Assembly: GCF_014650435.1 (NCBI RefSeq) | Contig: NZ_BMUY01000010.1 | Coordinates: 365,985 to 429,984, forward strand | Reading direction: 5' to 3' | Source of the DNA: Streptomyces tendae | GTDB lineage: Bacteria > Actinomycetota > Actinomycetes > Streptomycetales > Streptomycetaceae | DNA: 64,000 nt | Shown here: positions 51,492 through 60,252 of the stretch, in pieces | Position numbering within the stretch: position 1 is the stretch's first letter | How the letters are laid out: every line of letters starts with the position of its first letter | Notes under the pieces: generated by a model | What the model was told of the DNA's origin: nothing | The model's input: only the letters and a program-made list of their open reading frames with translations | Databases searched by the model: none | Program-made: the position numbers and the translations under genes

Positions 51492-53366
51492 ATGGCAAGC
51501 GAGGACGCCCGCCCGGCGGGTACGGCCGACATCGCGGCGCACGCGTTGACCGGGCCCGTGCGGCCCGTCCCCGGCACTCCTCTGCCCGACCTGCTCAGCG
51601 CTGTGGCCAAGGGACGTGCCGACGCCACGGCCCTGGTCGCGCCCGACGCGACGTACACCTACGGCGCACTGCACGCCCGGGTGCAGCGGCTGGCCCGCCG
51701 GCTGCTCGCGGAGGGCGTCGGCGCCGAGGACCTGGTCACCGTACTGCTGCCGCGCACCGCCGACTCGGTCGTCGCGCTGCTCGCCGTCCTCACCGCCGGA
51801 GCCACCTACGTGCCCGTGGACAGCGGCTACCCGCACCAGCGCATCACCGGCATGCTCGCCGACGCGCGCCCCCGCCTGCTGCTCACCACCCGAGACTTCG
51901 CCGCGCGGCTCGCGCCGGGCGTGCCCGCGCTGTGCCTGGACGATCCGGGCAGCGCCGCGGCGACGGACGCCCTGTCCTGCGACCCCGTCGAGGACGCCGA
52001 GCGCACCCGGCCGCTCAGGCCGCACGACGCCGCGTACGTGCTGTTCACGTCGGGCTCGACCGGACGCCCCAAGGGCGTGGTGGTCGAGCACCGCTCCCTG
52101 ATGAACCTGATCGTCTCGCACCGCGAACTGTTCTTCGGGCCCGCGACCCGGCACCTCGGACGGGAGCGGCTGCGCGTCGCGCACACCGCCGCGCTGTCGT
52201 TCGACGCGGCCTGGGACCCGGTGCTGTGGCTGTTCGAGGGGCACGAACTGCACCTCGTCGACGACAACGTCCGCCGGGATCCGGCCCTGCTGGTCACGCA
52301 CATCACCGAGCACCGCGTCGATGTCGTGGAGACCACCCCCACCTTCGCCGAACAGCTCGATCGCGGCGGCCTGTTCGACACCGGCCTGCCCCACCGGCTC
52401 GGGGTGCTCGCGCTCGGCGGCGAGGCCATCGGGCCCGTCCAGTGGGACCGGCTGCGCGCCCTGCCGCATCTGCTCGCGCTCAATCTGTACGGACCCAGTG
52501 AGTGCACCGTCGACGCGTTCGTCGCCCCGCTCGCGGAACACCCCTCGCCGACCATCGGCCGACGGCCCGTCCCCAACACGCGCGCCTACGTTCTCGACGA
52601 GCAGGGCGAGCCGTGCGCACCCGGCGAGACCGGTGAACTGCACCTGGCGGGAGCGGGAGTCGCCCGTGGCTATCTCGGCCGGCCCGACCTCACCGCCGAA
52701 CTCTTCGTCCCCGACCCCTGGCAGCCGGACGGCGCACGCATGTACCGCACCGGCGACCTCGTACGGCAGTCCCCCGACGGCACCCTCGTCTTCGTGGGCC
52801 GCGCCGACCACCAGGTGAAACTGCACGGCCAGCGACTGGAGTTGAGCGAGGTCGAGCAGGTACTGCTGGGCCACGTCTGTGTCGCGCAGTGCGCCGTGCT
52901 GCTCCGTGAGGACAGCCCGGGCGCCCGGCGCCTCGTCGCCTACGCGGTCGGCGAGGGCTGCGTACCGGAGGAACTGCGGGCGTACGCCGCCGAGTCGCTG
53001 GCCGCCTACATGGTGCCGTCCGCCGTCGTCGTCCTCGACGCCCTTCCGCTTTCCCCCAACGGCAAGCTCGACCGCTCCGCCCTGCCGGCCCCCGACTTCG
53101 GCGCACCGGCGGGCTGTGGGCGCGAGCCCTCCACGCCGGGCGAGAAGCTGCTGTGCCGACTGTTCGCGGACGTCCTCGGTCTCGGGGACGCCGACATCGA
53201 CGGGATCGGGCCCGAGGACGACTTCTTCCTGCGCGGAGGGGACAGCATGGGCGCCATCCGCCTCGTCGCCGCCGCCCGCGAGGAGGGCCTGACCCTGCGC
53301 CTCCAGGACGTCTTCGAACACCGCACGGCGGAGACCCTGGCCGCGTTCGCCGCCGACCAGTTCTGA
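51492..53366 (+). CDS. Stand-alone NRPS adenylation-thiolation protein
   Basis: Activates an amino acid as its adenylate and loads it on its own carrier domain. 624 aa. Core motifs: A3 YVLFTSGSTGRPKGV (~189-203), A4 SFDAAWDP, A5 NLYGPSEC, A7 YRTGDL, A8 GRADHQVKLHGQRLELSEVEQ, A10 LPLSPNGKLDRSAL with the catalytic Lys, then a carrier domain with FFLRGGDSMGAIRLV and the phosphopantetheine Ser (~585). My reading of the specificity residues is D-A-D-E-A-G-L-V-D-K, which I cannot match to a known amino acid. There is no condensation domain. The start ATG 51492 has AGGA seven bases before; the coupled GTG 51459 is an alternative. Likely supplies an aminoacyl starter or protecting group to the PKS. 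Confidence 0.9.
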   Translation: MASEDARPAGTADIAAHALTGPVRPVPGTPLPDLLSAVAKGRADATALVAPDATYTYGALHARVQRLARRLLAEGVGAEDLVTVLLPRTADSVVALLAVLTAGATYVPVDSGYPHQRITGMLADARPRLLLTTRDFAARLAPGVPALCLDDPGSAAATDALSCDPVEDAERTRPLRPHDAAYVLFTSGSTGRPKGVVVEHRSLMNLIVSHRELFFGPATRHLGRERLRVAHTAALSFDAAWDPVLWLFEGHELHLVDDNVRRDPALLVTHITEHRVDVVETTPTFAEQLDRGGLFDTGLPHRLGVLALGGEAIGPVQWDRLRALPHLLALNLYGPSECTVDAFVAPLAEHPSPTIGRRPVPNTRAYVLDEQGEPCAPGETGELHLAGAGVARGYLGRPDLTAELFVPDPWQPDGARMYRTGDLVRQSPDGTLVFVGRADHQVKLHGQRLELSEVEQVLLGHVCVAQCAVLLREDSPGARRLVAYAVGEGCVPEELRAYAAESLAAYMVPSAVVVLDALPLSPNGKLDRSALPAPDFGAPAGCGREPSTPGEKLLCRLFADVLGLGDADIDGIGPEDDFFLRGGDSMGAIRLVAAAREEGLTLRLQDVFEHRTAETLAAFAADQF

Positions 53367-54012
53367 GACCGCGGGGGGACAGTGGCCGGCGCCCCCGGAA
53401 GAAGCGGGCGTACCGTGCGGCGTGCGGTTCTTCAGGATCTCGTGAGTTCTCAAGGATCCCGCGCAGCCACGGCTCCGGACAACCGACAGCCGCGCCAGGG
53501 TCTCCTGGAGTACCCACCCGGTCGGCCCGGAAGAGGCGGTGCGCTCGCGGCGCGGGCGGATCGTCGCGCAGGACGCCGACGGCGGGCCGCCGGACACGGG
53601 AACGGACAGACGCGGCGCGGCGAAGGCTGGGCAGAGCCTTGCGCCGAAGGGCAGAGGGACGGGGCCGGCGATGCCCGTGGGCCTGGCGGGCCGGGCGTCC
53701 CCGTCGGTCCTGGTGAGCCCGTCAGGTCCGCCGAGCCGCGGAACTCCGTCGGCGTCCACACCCCGCCCGGCCACGACCACGCGCCGTGGGATCCCCGGGC
53801 AGCAGGAAGTCCGGGGACGCTGGAACACCTCTCCCTGCACGCCCTCCTGGACGGTCACGGGCCGGCCCCGCGAGGCCACCGACGTCGGCACGGCAAACCT
53901 ACGTCGTACGGCATCCACGGCGAGCCGGACCGCCGCCGCACACGAAGGCGAACAACAACCGACTCGGGCGGACGGGCCGGCGCCCCGCGATCCCGTTCGC
54001 CCGGGAGGCTGT
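53367..54012. other. Long intergenic region without a recognisable gene
   Basis: About 650 bases between the convergent adenylation and amidase genes. Several frames are open but all have erratic composition (runs of Arg, Pro, Gly) and no domain or plausible start. I see no clear hairpin. Possibly the remains of a lost gene. Confidence 0.5.
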
Positions 54013-55437
54013 TCAGCCTCCGGTCGGCACCCCGGCCACCGGCCAGGGGCCGCCGCTCAGGGACTCGTAGAGGCGGCCGAGCCGCAGGAGGGTCTGTTCG
54101 CCGTGGGGGCGGCCCATGAACTGCAGGCCGACCGGGAGGCCGTCCGTGGGGGAGCCGCAGGGCACGGAGAGGGCGGGCAGGCCCGTCAGGCTCGCCGGGT
54201 GGGCGAAGCGGGTGCTGGCGACGGGCACGACGTCCATGCCGCCGTCGGGCTGCGGCAGGAAGAACTCGCCGTGCGCGACCGGGGGGATGGCGACCGTCGG
54301 CAGGACGAACGCGTCGACGCCCTCGAACGCTTCCTGCCATTTGGCGTGCAGGAGCTGCCGGGTGCGCAGCGCGTCGATGTAGTCGCGGGCCGGGACCAGC
54401 GCGCCCTCCTCCAACCGGTCGCGGGTCGTCGGATGCAGCGCGGTGCCGTCCCGCAGGGCACGGCGGTGGTGGGCGCTGGCCTCCGCGGCCATGATCAGCG
54501 CGACAGCGGGTGACACAAGGTCGGCCATCGGAAGGCTCACCCGCACGATGCGTGCGCCCGCGGCGGCGAGCAGGTCCACCCCGGCGGCGACACGCTCCGC
54601 CACGTCGGGGGAGCAGCGCGAGAACAGCGCGTCGTCCGGGACGGCGAGCGTCAGCCCCTCCGCCGAGGCGGGCTCCGGCACCGACCACGGCTCCACGTGC
54701 GCATCGGTGCCCGATCCGGTCAGTACCGCGAAGGCCAGGGCCGCGTCGGCCACGCTGCGCGACAGCACGCCGGGTGTGTCCAGCGACCAGGACAGCGGGA
54801 CCACGCCCTCACCCGGCAGCACCCCGTACGTGGGCTTCAACCCGACCACCCCGCACATGGCGGCCGGGATGCGCACCGAGCCGCCGGTGTCGGTGCCGAG
54901 GGCCAGGGGGCCCATGCCGGCCGCGACGGCCGCGGCGGCGCCGCCGCTGGAGCCGCCGGCGGAGCGTTCGGGGCAGCGCGGGTTGCGCGTGCCCGGGGTG
55001 ACCGTGCCGAACGCGAACTCGTCCATCCGCGTCTTGCCGAGGAGGAGCGCCCCCGCGGACCGCAGCCGCGCGACCACCGGGGCGTCGGCGGCGGCCGGGG
55101 GCCCGCCGGCCTCGCGCAGCGCGGCCGAACCGGCCCAGGTGGGCGTGCCCGCCACGTCGAACAGGTCCTTGACCGACACGGGCACCCCGTCCAGCGGGCC
55201 GCGCGGGCCCTCCCGGGCTATGCGTGCGGAGGCCCGCTCGGCCTCCTCGAGGACCGACTCCTCCAGGACGACGGTGTACGCGCCCACCCGGGGGTCGTCC
55301 TCGCGGATGCGGGCGAGGACCTGCTGGGCCAGGTCGACGGGGCTCAGCCCGCCGTCGGCGATGCGGGCCGCCGCCTCCACCACGCTCATCTCGTGTCCCG
55401 CAGCGGCCGTTCCGGTGACGGTCTCGATCTCGGTCAT
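54013..55437 (-). CDS. Amidase-signature enzyme (GatA/AtzE-like)
   Basis: A 474-aa amidase-signature protein. Catalytic triad: Lys in GVPVSVKDLFDVAG (~85), the cis-Ser in AGGSSGGAAAA (~161-171; SSGG region) and the nucleophile Ser in GTDTGGSVRIPAA (~186). Extends to the normal family C-terminus. It hydrolyses an amide bond, perhaps that of an aminoacyl protecting group or a pathway intermediate; this is inference. Start ATG 55437. A small GatC-like gene ends 16 bp before its start, suggesting a two-subunit enzyme. Confidence 0.88.
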   Translation of the reverse strand: MTEIETVTGTAAAGHEMSVVEAAARIADGGLSPVDLAQQVLARIREDDPRVGAYTVVLEESVLEEAERASARIAREGPRGPLDGVPVSVKDLFDVAGTPTWAGSAALREAGGPPAAADAPVVARLRSAGALLLGKTRMDEFAFGTVTPGTRNPRCPERSAGGSSGGAAAAVAAGMGPLALGTDTGGSVRIPAAMCGVVGLKPTYGVLPGEGVVPLSWSLDTPGVLSRSVADAALAFAVLTGSGTDAHVEPWSVPEPASAEGLTLAVPDDALFSRCSPDVAERVAAGVDLLAAAGARIVRVSLPMADLVSPAVALIMAAEASAHHRRALRDGTALHPTTRDRLEEGALVPARDYIDALRTRQLLHAKWQEAFEGVDAFVLPTVAIPPVAHGEFFLPQPDGGMDVVPVASTRFAHPASLTGLPALSVPCGSPTDGLPVGLQFMGRPHGEQTLLRLGRLYESLSGGPWPVAGVPTGG

Positions 55438-55453
55438 CGGGTTCACGTCCCTG

Positions 55454-55729
55454 TCACTTCCATTCGAGACGGAACGCGGGGTGCAGCCGCTGCCCGTCCA
55501 GGTCGAGTACCTCCAGCGCCCGGCCGGCGCCGAGGAGCCGACCGCGCCGCGCCTCGAGATCCGCCCACCGCTCCTCCGCCACCGTGAGCCGGGCCGCGTC
55601 GGCGAGCACAGCGACGGCGACGGCGGCGTCGTCCGCCGCGCCGCCGGGCGTCCCCGCGGCCGCGCTCTGCGAGACCCGCGGACCTTGCCCGCCATGCGTT
55701 CCCTGCGCACTCTGCGTTTCGTTCGACAA
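55454..55729 (-). CDS. Small GatC/AtzG-like amidase partner
   Basis: A 91-aa protein on the same strand as the amidase, 16 bp upstream. The C-terminal half (LADAARLTVAEERWADLEARRGRLLGAGRALEVLDL, described; then LHPAFRLEW) resembles the small subunits of GatCAB and AtzEG, which wrap around the amidase. The N-terminal third is Gly/Ala/Ser-rich. The start is uncertain: I use TTG 55729 (LSNETQSAQG); the frame is open further up to 55852. Confidence 0.6.
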   Translation of the reverse strand: MSNETQSAQGTHGGQGPRVSQSAAAGTPGGAADDAAVAVAVLADAARLTVAEERWADLEARRGRLLGAGRALEVLDLDGQRLHPAFRLEWK

Positions 55730-55883
55730 TTCGTTTTCCCGCCGTCTCAGCCGGATGCGGCCTGGTCGATTCGATTCCGTCCGGCAAACTAGCAAGCCCG
55801 CGGCCCTCACAGAAGATTGCCGAACGCCGGGCTCGGGACAACTCCCGAACAATTCCGGTCCACCGCTTTCTGACAGGGGAGAT

Positions 55884-55919
55884 TAGGGGGCCAATAGGGG
55901 GGCCCGACGTCCGTACGGT
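55884..55919 (+). promoter_or_regulatory. TAGGGG direct repeats before the deoxysugar genes
   Basis: TAGGGG at 55884-55889 and 55895-55900, starts 11 bp apart, within a 17-bp core shared with 50549-50565. TACGGT (55914-55919) is a possible -10, seven bases before the GTG at 55927, giving a leaderless transcript. Confidence 0.5.
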
Positions 55920-55926
55920 GTCGGAA

Positions 55927-57378
55927 GTGACGACACGTGCAGCGACGACGGACTCCACCGCGCAGAACCGGGCGGTGGCACTCGCGGGCGACCTGCGGAC
56001 CGGCTCGCGGACCGGTCCGCGCTGGGACCGGCGGACCACGGATCTTCTGGCCCGGTCGGCCCGGGTGACCGAGCGGGGCGCCGGGCCGGCCACCGCGGAG
56101 TTCGCCGGCTGGCTCGCCGACCGCGGACGCGAACACGCCTTCCGGGTGCGGCGGATCGATTTCGCCGAACTGAAAGGTTGGAATTTCCGTCAACCGACCG
56201 GAAACCTGGTCCACCAGTCCGGCAGATTCTTCACCGTGGAAGGACTGCGGGTCCGCACCTCGGCCGGGTCCTTCCCTGAATGGCATCAACCGATCATCCG
56301 GCAACCCGAGGTCGGCATTCTCGGAATCCTGGCGAAGGAAATCGACGGTGTTCTGCATTTTCTGATGCAGGCGAAGATGGAACCCGGCAATCCGAACCTG
56401 CTGCAGCTGTCGCCGACCGTGCAGGCGACCCGCAGCAACTACACGCGCGTGCACCGCGGCGCGCCCGTCAGATACGTGGAGTACTTCGCCGGGCCGCGCC
56501 AGGGCCGGATCCTGGCGGACGTGCTGCAGTCCGAGCACGGCTCCTGGTTCTACCGCAAGCACAACCGCAACATGATCGTCGAGACCCGCGACGAGGTGCC
56601 CCCGCACCCCGACTTCTGCTGGCTCACCCTCGGTCAGCTCTACGAACTGCTCCGCCGGGACAACACGGTCAACATGGACTCCCGCACCGTGCTGTCCACC
56701 TTGCCCCCTCTCGCGGAGCTGCCGGACAGCCGACTGGCGCTCACCCCGGACGCGGAAGTCCTGAGCTGGCTCACCGAGCACCGCTCCACGCAGGACTGGA
56801 CGATCGAGCTGGTCCCGCTGACCGGGCTGCCCGGCTGGGCGCGCACCGAGCGCGAGATCAGCCGCGAGGACGGGCGCTTCTTCGATGTCGTCGCGGTCGC
56901 CGTGGAGGCCGGCAACCGTGAGGTGCCGAGGTGGACGCAGCCGCTGATCGAACCGCACGGCGAGGGGGTGGCCGCGTTTCTGCTGCACGAATTCGACGGC
57001 GTACCCCACGTCCTGGCGCACGCCCGCATGGAGGGCGGCCTGCCCCTGGTGGTCGAGGTGGCGCCCACCGTCCAGTGCGTCCCCGCCAACTACCCCGAGG
57101 ACAGGCGTCCCCGCTACCTCGACGAGGTGTTGGCCGCGCCGCCCGCCCGGATCCGCTACAACGCCGTGCACGCCGAGGAGGGCGGCCGGTTCCGCAACGC
57201 CGTCAGCCGTTACCTCCTCGTCGAGTCCGACGGCGCCCTCGCCGCCGAGCCGCTGCCGCCCGGGTACGCCTGGCTGAGCGTGTGTCAGCTGGAACGGCTC
57301 ACCAGCGCCGGGCTGAGCGTCAACGTCCAGGCGCGGACCCTGCTCGCGTGCCTGCGTTCCGTGGCGCGGCCGTCATGA
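55927..57378 (+). CDS. NDP-hexose 2,3-dehydratase
   Basis: Removes water across C2-C3 of an NDP-4-keto-6-deoxyhexose, the first step to 2-deoxysugars. 483 aa with the internal duplication typical of the family: RIDFAELKGWNFRQPTGNLVHQSGRFFTV...WHQPIIRQPEVGILGIL (~75-130, described) and PLTGLPGWARTEREISREDGRFFDVV...WTQPLIEPHGEGVAAFLL (~300-345). Both halves share FLMQAKMEPGNPNLLQLSPTVQ / LAHARMEGGLPLVVEVAPTVQ-type segments. The start is uncertain: GTG 55927 suits a leaderless promoter, GTG 55918 is possible. Its stop overlaps the ATG of the next gene. Confidence 0.93.
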   Translation: MTTRAATTDSTAQNRAVALAGDLRTGSRTGPRWDRRTTDLLARSARVTERGAGPATAEFAGWLADRGREHAFRVRRIDFAELKGWNFRQPTGNLVHQSGRFFTVEGLRVRTSAGSFPEWHQPIIRQPEVGILGILAKEIDGVLHFLMQAKMEPGNPNLLQLSPTVQATRSNYTRVHRGAPVRYVEYFAGPRQGRILADVLQSEHGSWFYRKHNRNMIVETRDEVPPHPDFCWLTLGQLYELLRRDNTVNMDSRTVLSTLPPLAELPDSRLALTPDAEVLSWLTEHRSTQDWTIELVPLTGLPGWARTEREISREDGRFFDVVAVAVEAGNREVPRWTQPLIEPHGEGVAAFLLHEFDGVPHVLAHARMEGGLPLVVEVAPTVQCVPANYPEDRRPRYLDEVLAAPPARIRYNAVHAEEGGRFRNAVSRYLLVESDGALAAEPLPPGYAWLSVCQLERLTSAGLSVNVQARTLLACLRSVARPS

Positions 57379-58442
57379 CCGCCGGCACGCGGGGGGCCGA
57401 CCGGCGGAGCCGGGGAGCCGACGGAGCCGGCCGCCGTTCCCGAGTGTCTGAGAAACACTGGGCAGGGAAGAGGGTCGTCGTCACCGGCGGCCTCGGATTC
57501 ATCGGCTCGCATTTCGTCGAACAACTTCTGGAACGCGGCGCCCGTGTAACGTGTGTCCACCGCGGCGAGAAGCCGGAAATACTGGAGGTTCCGCCATCGG
57601 CGAACCGCGCCCGGCTCCTTTCGCTCGACCTTCTGGACGACACTGCGCTGTCTGCCGCGCTCCGCTCCGCCACGCCGCGAATCGACCTGATCGTGCACTG
57701 CGCCGCCCTGTACGGGAATGCGGATTTCAAGAAACGCAACCCGGCGCTGATACTCGACGCGAACATGCGGATGGCATCAAACGTTCTCAGGGCCGCCCGG
57801 GCCTGCGGCGTCGGCGACGTCGTCATGATGGGGTCGGCGGAGATCTACTCGGAACTCGCGCCGAGTCCGGCCCGCGAGGACGACGACTACCGCCGATATC
57901 CGGTCCCCACGGAGAACGGCTATGCGTTGGCGAAGATCTACACCGAGATGCTGGCAGAGTTCTTCCGCACGCAGTACGGCATGCGGATCTTCGTGCCCAG
58001 ACCGACGAACGTCTACGGCCCGCGGGACGACTTCGACGCGTCCGTCAGCCGGGTCGTCCCGAGGCTGATGAACCGCATCGCCCGCGGCGAGGACATCGAG
58101 ATCTGGGGCGACGGCAGCCAGACGCGCACCTTCGTGCACGTCCGGGACGTCGTGCGTGCCACCCTGCGCATGGTGGAGTCGAACCGGCACCACACCCTCA
58201 ACATCGGGACCCGCGAGGAGATCTCGATCCTCGGCCTGGCCAAGCTGCTGTCGTCGGTGTTCGGCGGCCCCGAGTTCATCCGGCTCGTCCCGGCCAAGCC
58301 CACCGGCCCCGGCACGCGAACCCTGGACGTCAGCCGGATGGACGAGCTGATCGACTTCGACCCGACCGCCCTGCGGGACGGGCTGGAGGAGACCGTGCGG
58401 TGGTACCGCAGGACGAGGAACCAAGCGGCCAAGGCCAGTTGA
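57375..58442 (+). CDS. NAD-dependent epimerase/dehydratase (NDP-hexose 4-ketoreductase-like)
   Basis: A 355-aa extended SDR. After an Arg/Ala-rich ~30-residue leader comes VVVTGGLGFIGSHFVEQLLERG with the GxxGxxG NAD site (~34-55), HCAALYGNADFKK, the Ser of MMGSAEIYSELAPS and the catalytic Tyr/Lys in ENGYALAKIYTEM (~175-187), then PRPTNVYGPRDDFDASVSRVV. It most likely reduces or epimerises a 4-ketohexose during deoxysugar formation. ATGA overlap with the dehydratase supports ATG 57375; GTG 57444 (SEKHWAGK) is an alternative start closer to the domain. Confidence 0.88.
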   Translation: MTAGTRGADRRSRGADGAGRRSRVSEKHWAGKRVVVTGGLGFIGSHFVEQLLERGARVTCVHRGEKPEILEVPPSANRARLLSLDLLDDTALSAALRSATPRIDLIVHCAALYGNADFKKRNPALILDANMRMASNVLRAARACGVGDVVMMGSAEIYSELAPSPAREDDDYRRYPVPTENGYALAKIYTEMLAEFFRTQYGMRIFVPRPTNVYGPRDDFDASVSRVVPRLMNRIARGEDIEIWGDGSQTRTFVHVRDVVRATLRMVESNRHHTLNIGTREEISILGLAKLLSSVFGGPEFIRLVPAKPTGPGTRTLDVSRMDELIDFDPTALRDGLEETVRWYRRTRNQAAKAS

Positions 58443-58485
58443 CCGGCCTCCGGACACAGCGAGCAAGGAATCAGGAGAGAGACGT

Positions 58486-59469
58486 ATGCACTACACACGT
58501 CTGGGCCGCACCGCACTGAAGATCAGCAGATTGTGCGTGGGAACGGTCAACTTCGGGGGACGGGTGGACGAGAAGGATGGACACCGCATCCTGGACCGCG
58601 CACTCGACCTGGGCCTCAACTTCGTCGACACCGCCAACATGTACGGCTGGCGCGTGCACAAGGGCTATACGGAGGAGACGATCGGCCGCTGGTTCGCCAA
58701 GGACCCGTCCTGCCGGGACCGGACCGTGCTGGCCACCAAGGTCGGCAACGAGATGTCCGGCGCGCCCAACCAGAGCGGTCTGTCGGCCCGACACATCGTC
58801 GCGTCCTGCGAGGCGTCCCTGCGCCGACTGCAGACCGACCGCATCGACCTCTTCCAACTGCACCACGTGGACCGCACGGCGCCCTGGGACGAGATCTGGC
58901 AGGCACTGGACCTGCTGGTGAGCCAGGGAAAGGTGCTGTACGTGGGCTCGTCCAACTTCGCGGGCTGGCACGTGGCCATGGCCCAGGAGGCGGCCGGCCG
59001 GCGGCACTTCCTCGGCCTGGTCTCCGAGCAGTGCGCGTACAACCTGGTCACCCGCCTGCCCGAGCTGGAACTCATCCCCGCCGCGCGCGCCTATGGCATG
59101 GCCGTGCTCCCCTGGTCGCCACTGCACGGCGGACTGCTCGGCGGGGTCCTCGCCAAGCTGCGCGAGGGGAGCGCGGTCAAGTCGGCGCAGGGGCGGGCGG
59201 TGCCGGCTCTGGATGAGCACCGCGGCCGTATCGAAACGTACGAAGAGCTGTGCCGTGAGCTGGGCGAGCACCCCGCTCAGGTCGGCCTCGCCTGGGTGCT
59301 GTCGCGTCCGGGGGTGACCGCTCCCGTCATCGGCCCGCGCAGTGTGGAGCAGTTGGACAGCGCGGTCGCCGCGTTGGACCTCACCCTGCCGCACGACGCT
59401 CTCACCCGGCTCGACGAATTGTTCCCGGGGCCGCGCGCGGAGGCACCGGAGGCGTGGATCACGACATAA
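58486..59469 (+). CDS. Aldo/keto reductase (NDP-hexose 2,3-enoyl or 3-keto reductase-like)
   Basis: A 327-aa AKR. Catalytic tetrad: Asp in FVDTANMYG (~47), Tyr four residues on (~53), Lys in VLATKVGNE (~85) and His in QLHHVDRTAPW (~121). Cofactor part: VGSSNFAGWH, EQCAYNLVTR and GVTAPVIGPRSVEQL. It resembles the EryBII/TylC-type reductases that follow the 2,3-dehydratase, so in this operon it probably reduces the product to give a 2,6-dideoxyhexose. Nucleotidyltransferase, 4,6-dehydratase and glycosyltransferase genes are expected but lie outside the window. Confidence 0.9.
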   Translation: MHYTRLGRTALKISRLCVGTVNFGGRVDEKDGHRILDRALDLGLNFVDTANMYGWRVHKGYTEETIGRWFAKDPSCRDRTVLATKVGNEMSGAPNQSGLSARHIVASCEASLRRLQTDRIDLFQLHHVDRTAPWDEIWQALDLLVSQGKVLYVGSSNFAGWHVAMAQEAAGRRHFLGLVSEQCAYNLVTRLPELELIPAARAYGMAVLPWSPLHGGLLGGVLAKLREGSAVKSAQGRAVPALDEHRGRIETYEELCRELGEHPAQVGLAWVLSRPGVTAPVIGPRSVEQLDSAVAALDLTLPHDALTRLDELFPGPRAEAPEAWITT

Positions 59470-59551
59470 GCGGTAGGACGCGAACGCGGGCGCCGCCGAC
59501 CGGGGGAAGGGAAACTCCCGGTCACCGTCCGCATGATGACGGCCGCTGCGA

Positions 59552-59568
59552 TTTCCGGATTGCGGAAA
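59552..59568. promoter_or_regulatory. Lone TTCCG-N5-CGGAA palindrome
   Basis: TTTCCG-GATTG-CGGAAA, perfect 6-bp arms, in the 302-bp gap after the aldo/keto reductase. It matches the AllR-type core, but no partner lies 21 bp away and no purine gene is near. Probably chance or another regulator. Confidence 0.4.
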
Positions 59569-59596
59569 CGGTCAAGGTTGTGGCTCCTTCGACAAG

Positions 59597-59628
59597 CGAG
59601 CGGTCCCGTCCGACGGCGGGACCGCTCG
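59597..59628 (+). terminator. Hairpin terminator after the aldo/keto reductase
   Basis: Perfect 12-bp stem, CGAGCGGTCCCG (59597-59608) and complement (59617-59628), with an 8-nt loop. Confidence 0.7.
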
Positions 59629-59771
59629 GTGGCGTTCGATTCGCGAACGTCACACTGCGCTCGGCAGTGCTGCGCCAGACTGGCGACGGCCCGCGCCGGG
59701 GGGTATCCCCCGTTCCGATCTTGGGGTGCGCCGGATCGCGCCCCGGTGAGGGGCGAAACTAGCGTCCAACC

Positions 59772-60138
59772 ATGACTTCGACTCTGAGAAAGCACCTGGT
59801 CATGGCACTCGGTGTCGCTACGCTGCTCACCGCCGAGGTGGTCCCCGCCATCGCTCAGCCGGCCGCTCCCTCCCCGGCGGATCAGTTACGTCGGGACACC
59901 AAGGCGATCCACGCCCTCGGCGTGAGCGGTGTGCAGGCCCGCGTGATCGCGCCTGACGGTCGGCAGTCGGTCGCCACCAGCGGTACCGCCGACCGGCGTC
60001 ACCGATGACGGGCGTCGAAGCGCTGTGGTCTCCATGTCCGAGGCCCGCGGCGACACCAAGGAGCACATACTGGAGCAGGAGAACGCGGCCAGCGCCCTGA
60101 TCGACCACGCACTGTGCGCCGGCCCCAACACCCGGTGA
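59772..60138 (+). pseudogene. Serine hydrolase (DD-peptidase/beta-lactamase type) with internal deletion
   Basis: The first ~75 codons read as an intact start: signal peptide MTSTLRKHLVMALGVATLLT...AIA, then DQLRRDTKAIHALGVSGVQARV and SVATSGTAD, as at the N-terminus of secreted class C-like serine hydrolases. The frame then stops at 60008. In another frame 60000-60138 encodes VTDDGRRSAVVSMSEARGD...LIDHALCAGP and a stop, which suits the C-terminus of the same family. The catalytic SxxK and YxN parts (about 280 residues) are missing. I read one gene that lost its middle by an out-of-frame deletion near 59990-60003. TAGCGT (59760-59765) is a leaderless -10. The remnant contains a TTA codon. Confidence 0.75.
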
Positions 60139-60252
60139 GCGGAGGTGTCGTCGCTGTGGGCGGTTAGGGTCTGTCCGGCGGATCAGGCCGTCTTCACCCT
60201 CCACACTGCCCCTGTCAGCCCTGACGACGCGCCCGTCTAAGTGAGGCGGCGG

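Noticed and set aside
51249..53918. Long minus-strand open frame opposite the adenylation-thiolation gene
   Set aside because: The + strand has all adenylation and carrier motifs; the minus frame has none.
53367..54012. A regulatory or hypothetical gene in the 650-bp gap
   Set aside because: Open frames exist in several phases but none has a plausible start, codon pattern or domain.
59880..59890. TTA codon suggesting bldA control
   Set aside because: It lies only in the deleted serine-hydrolase pseudogene; I found none in the functional genes I checked.
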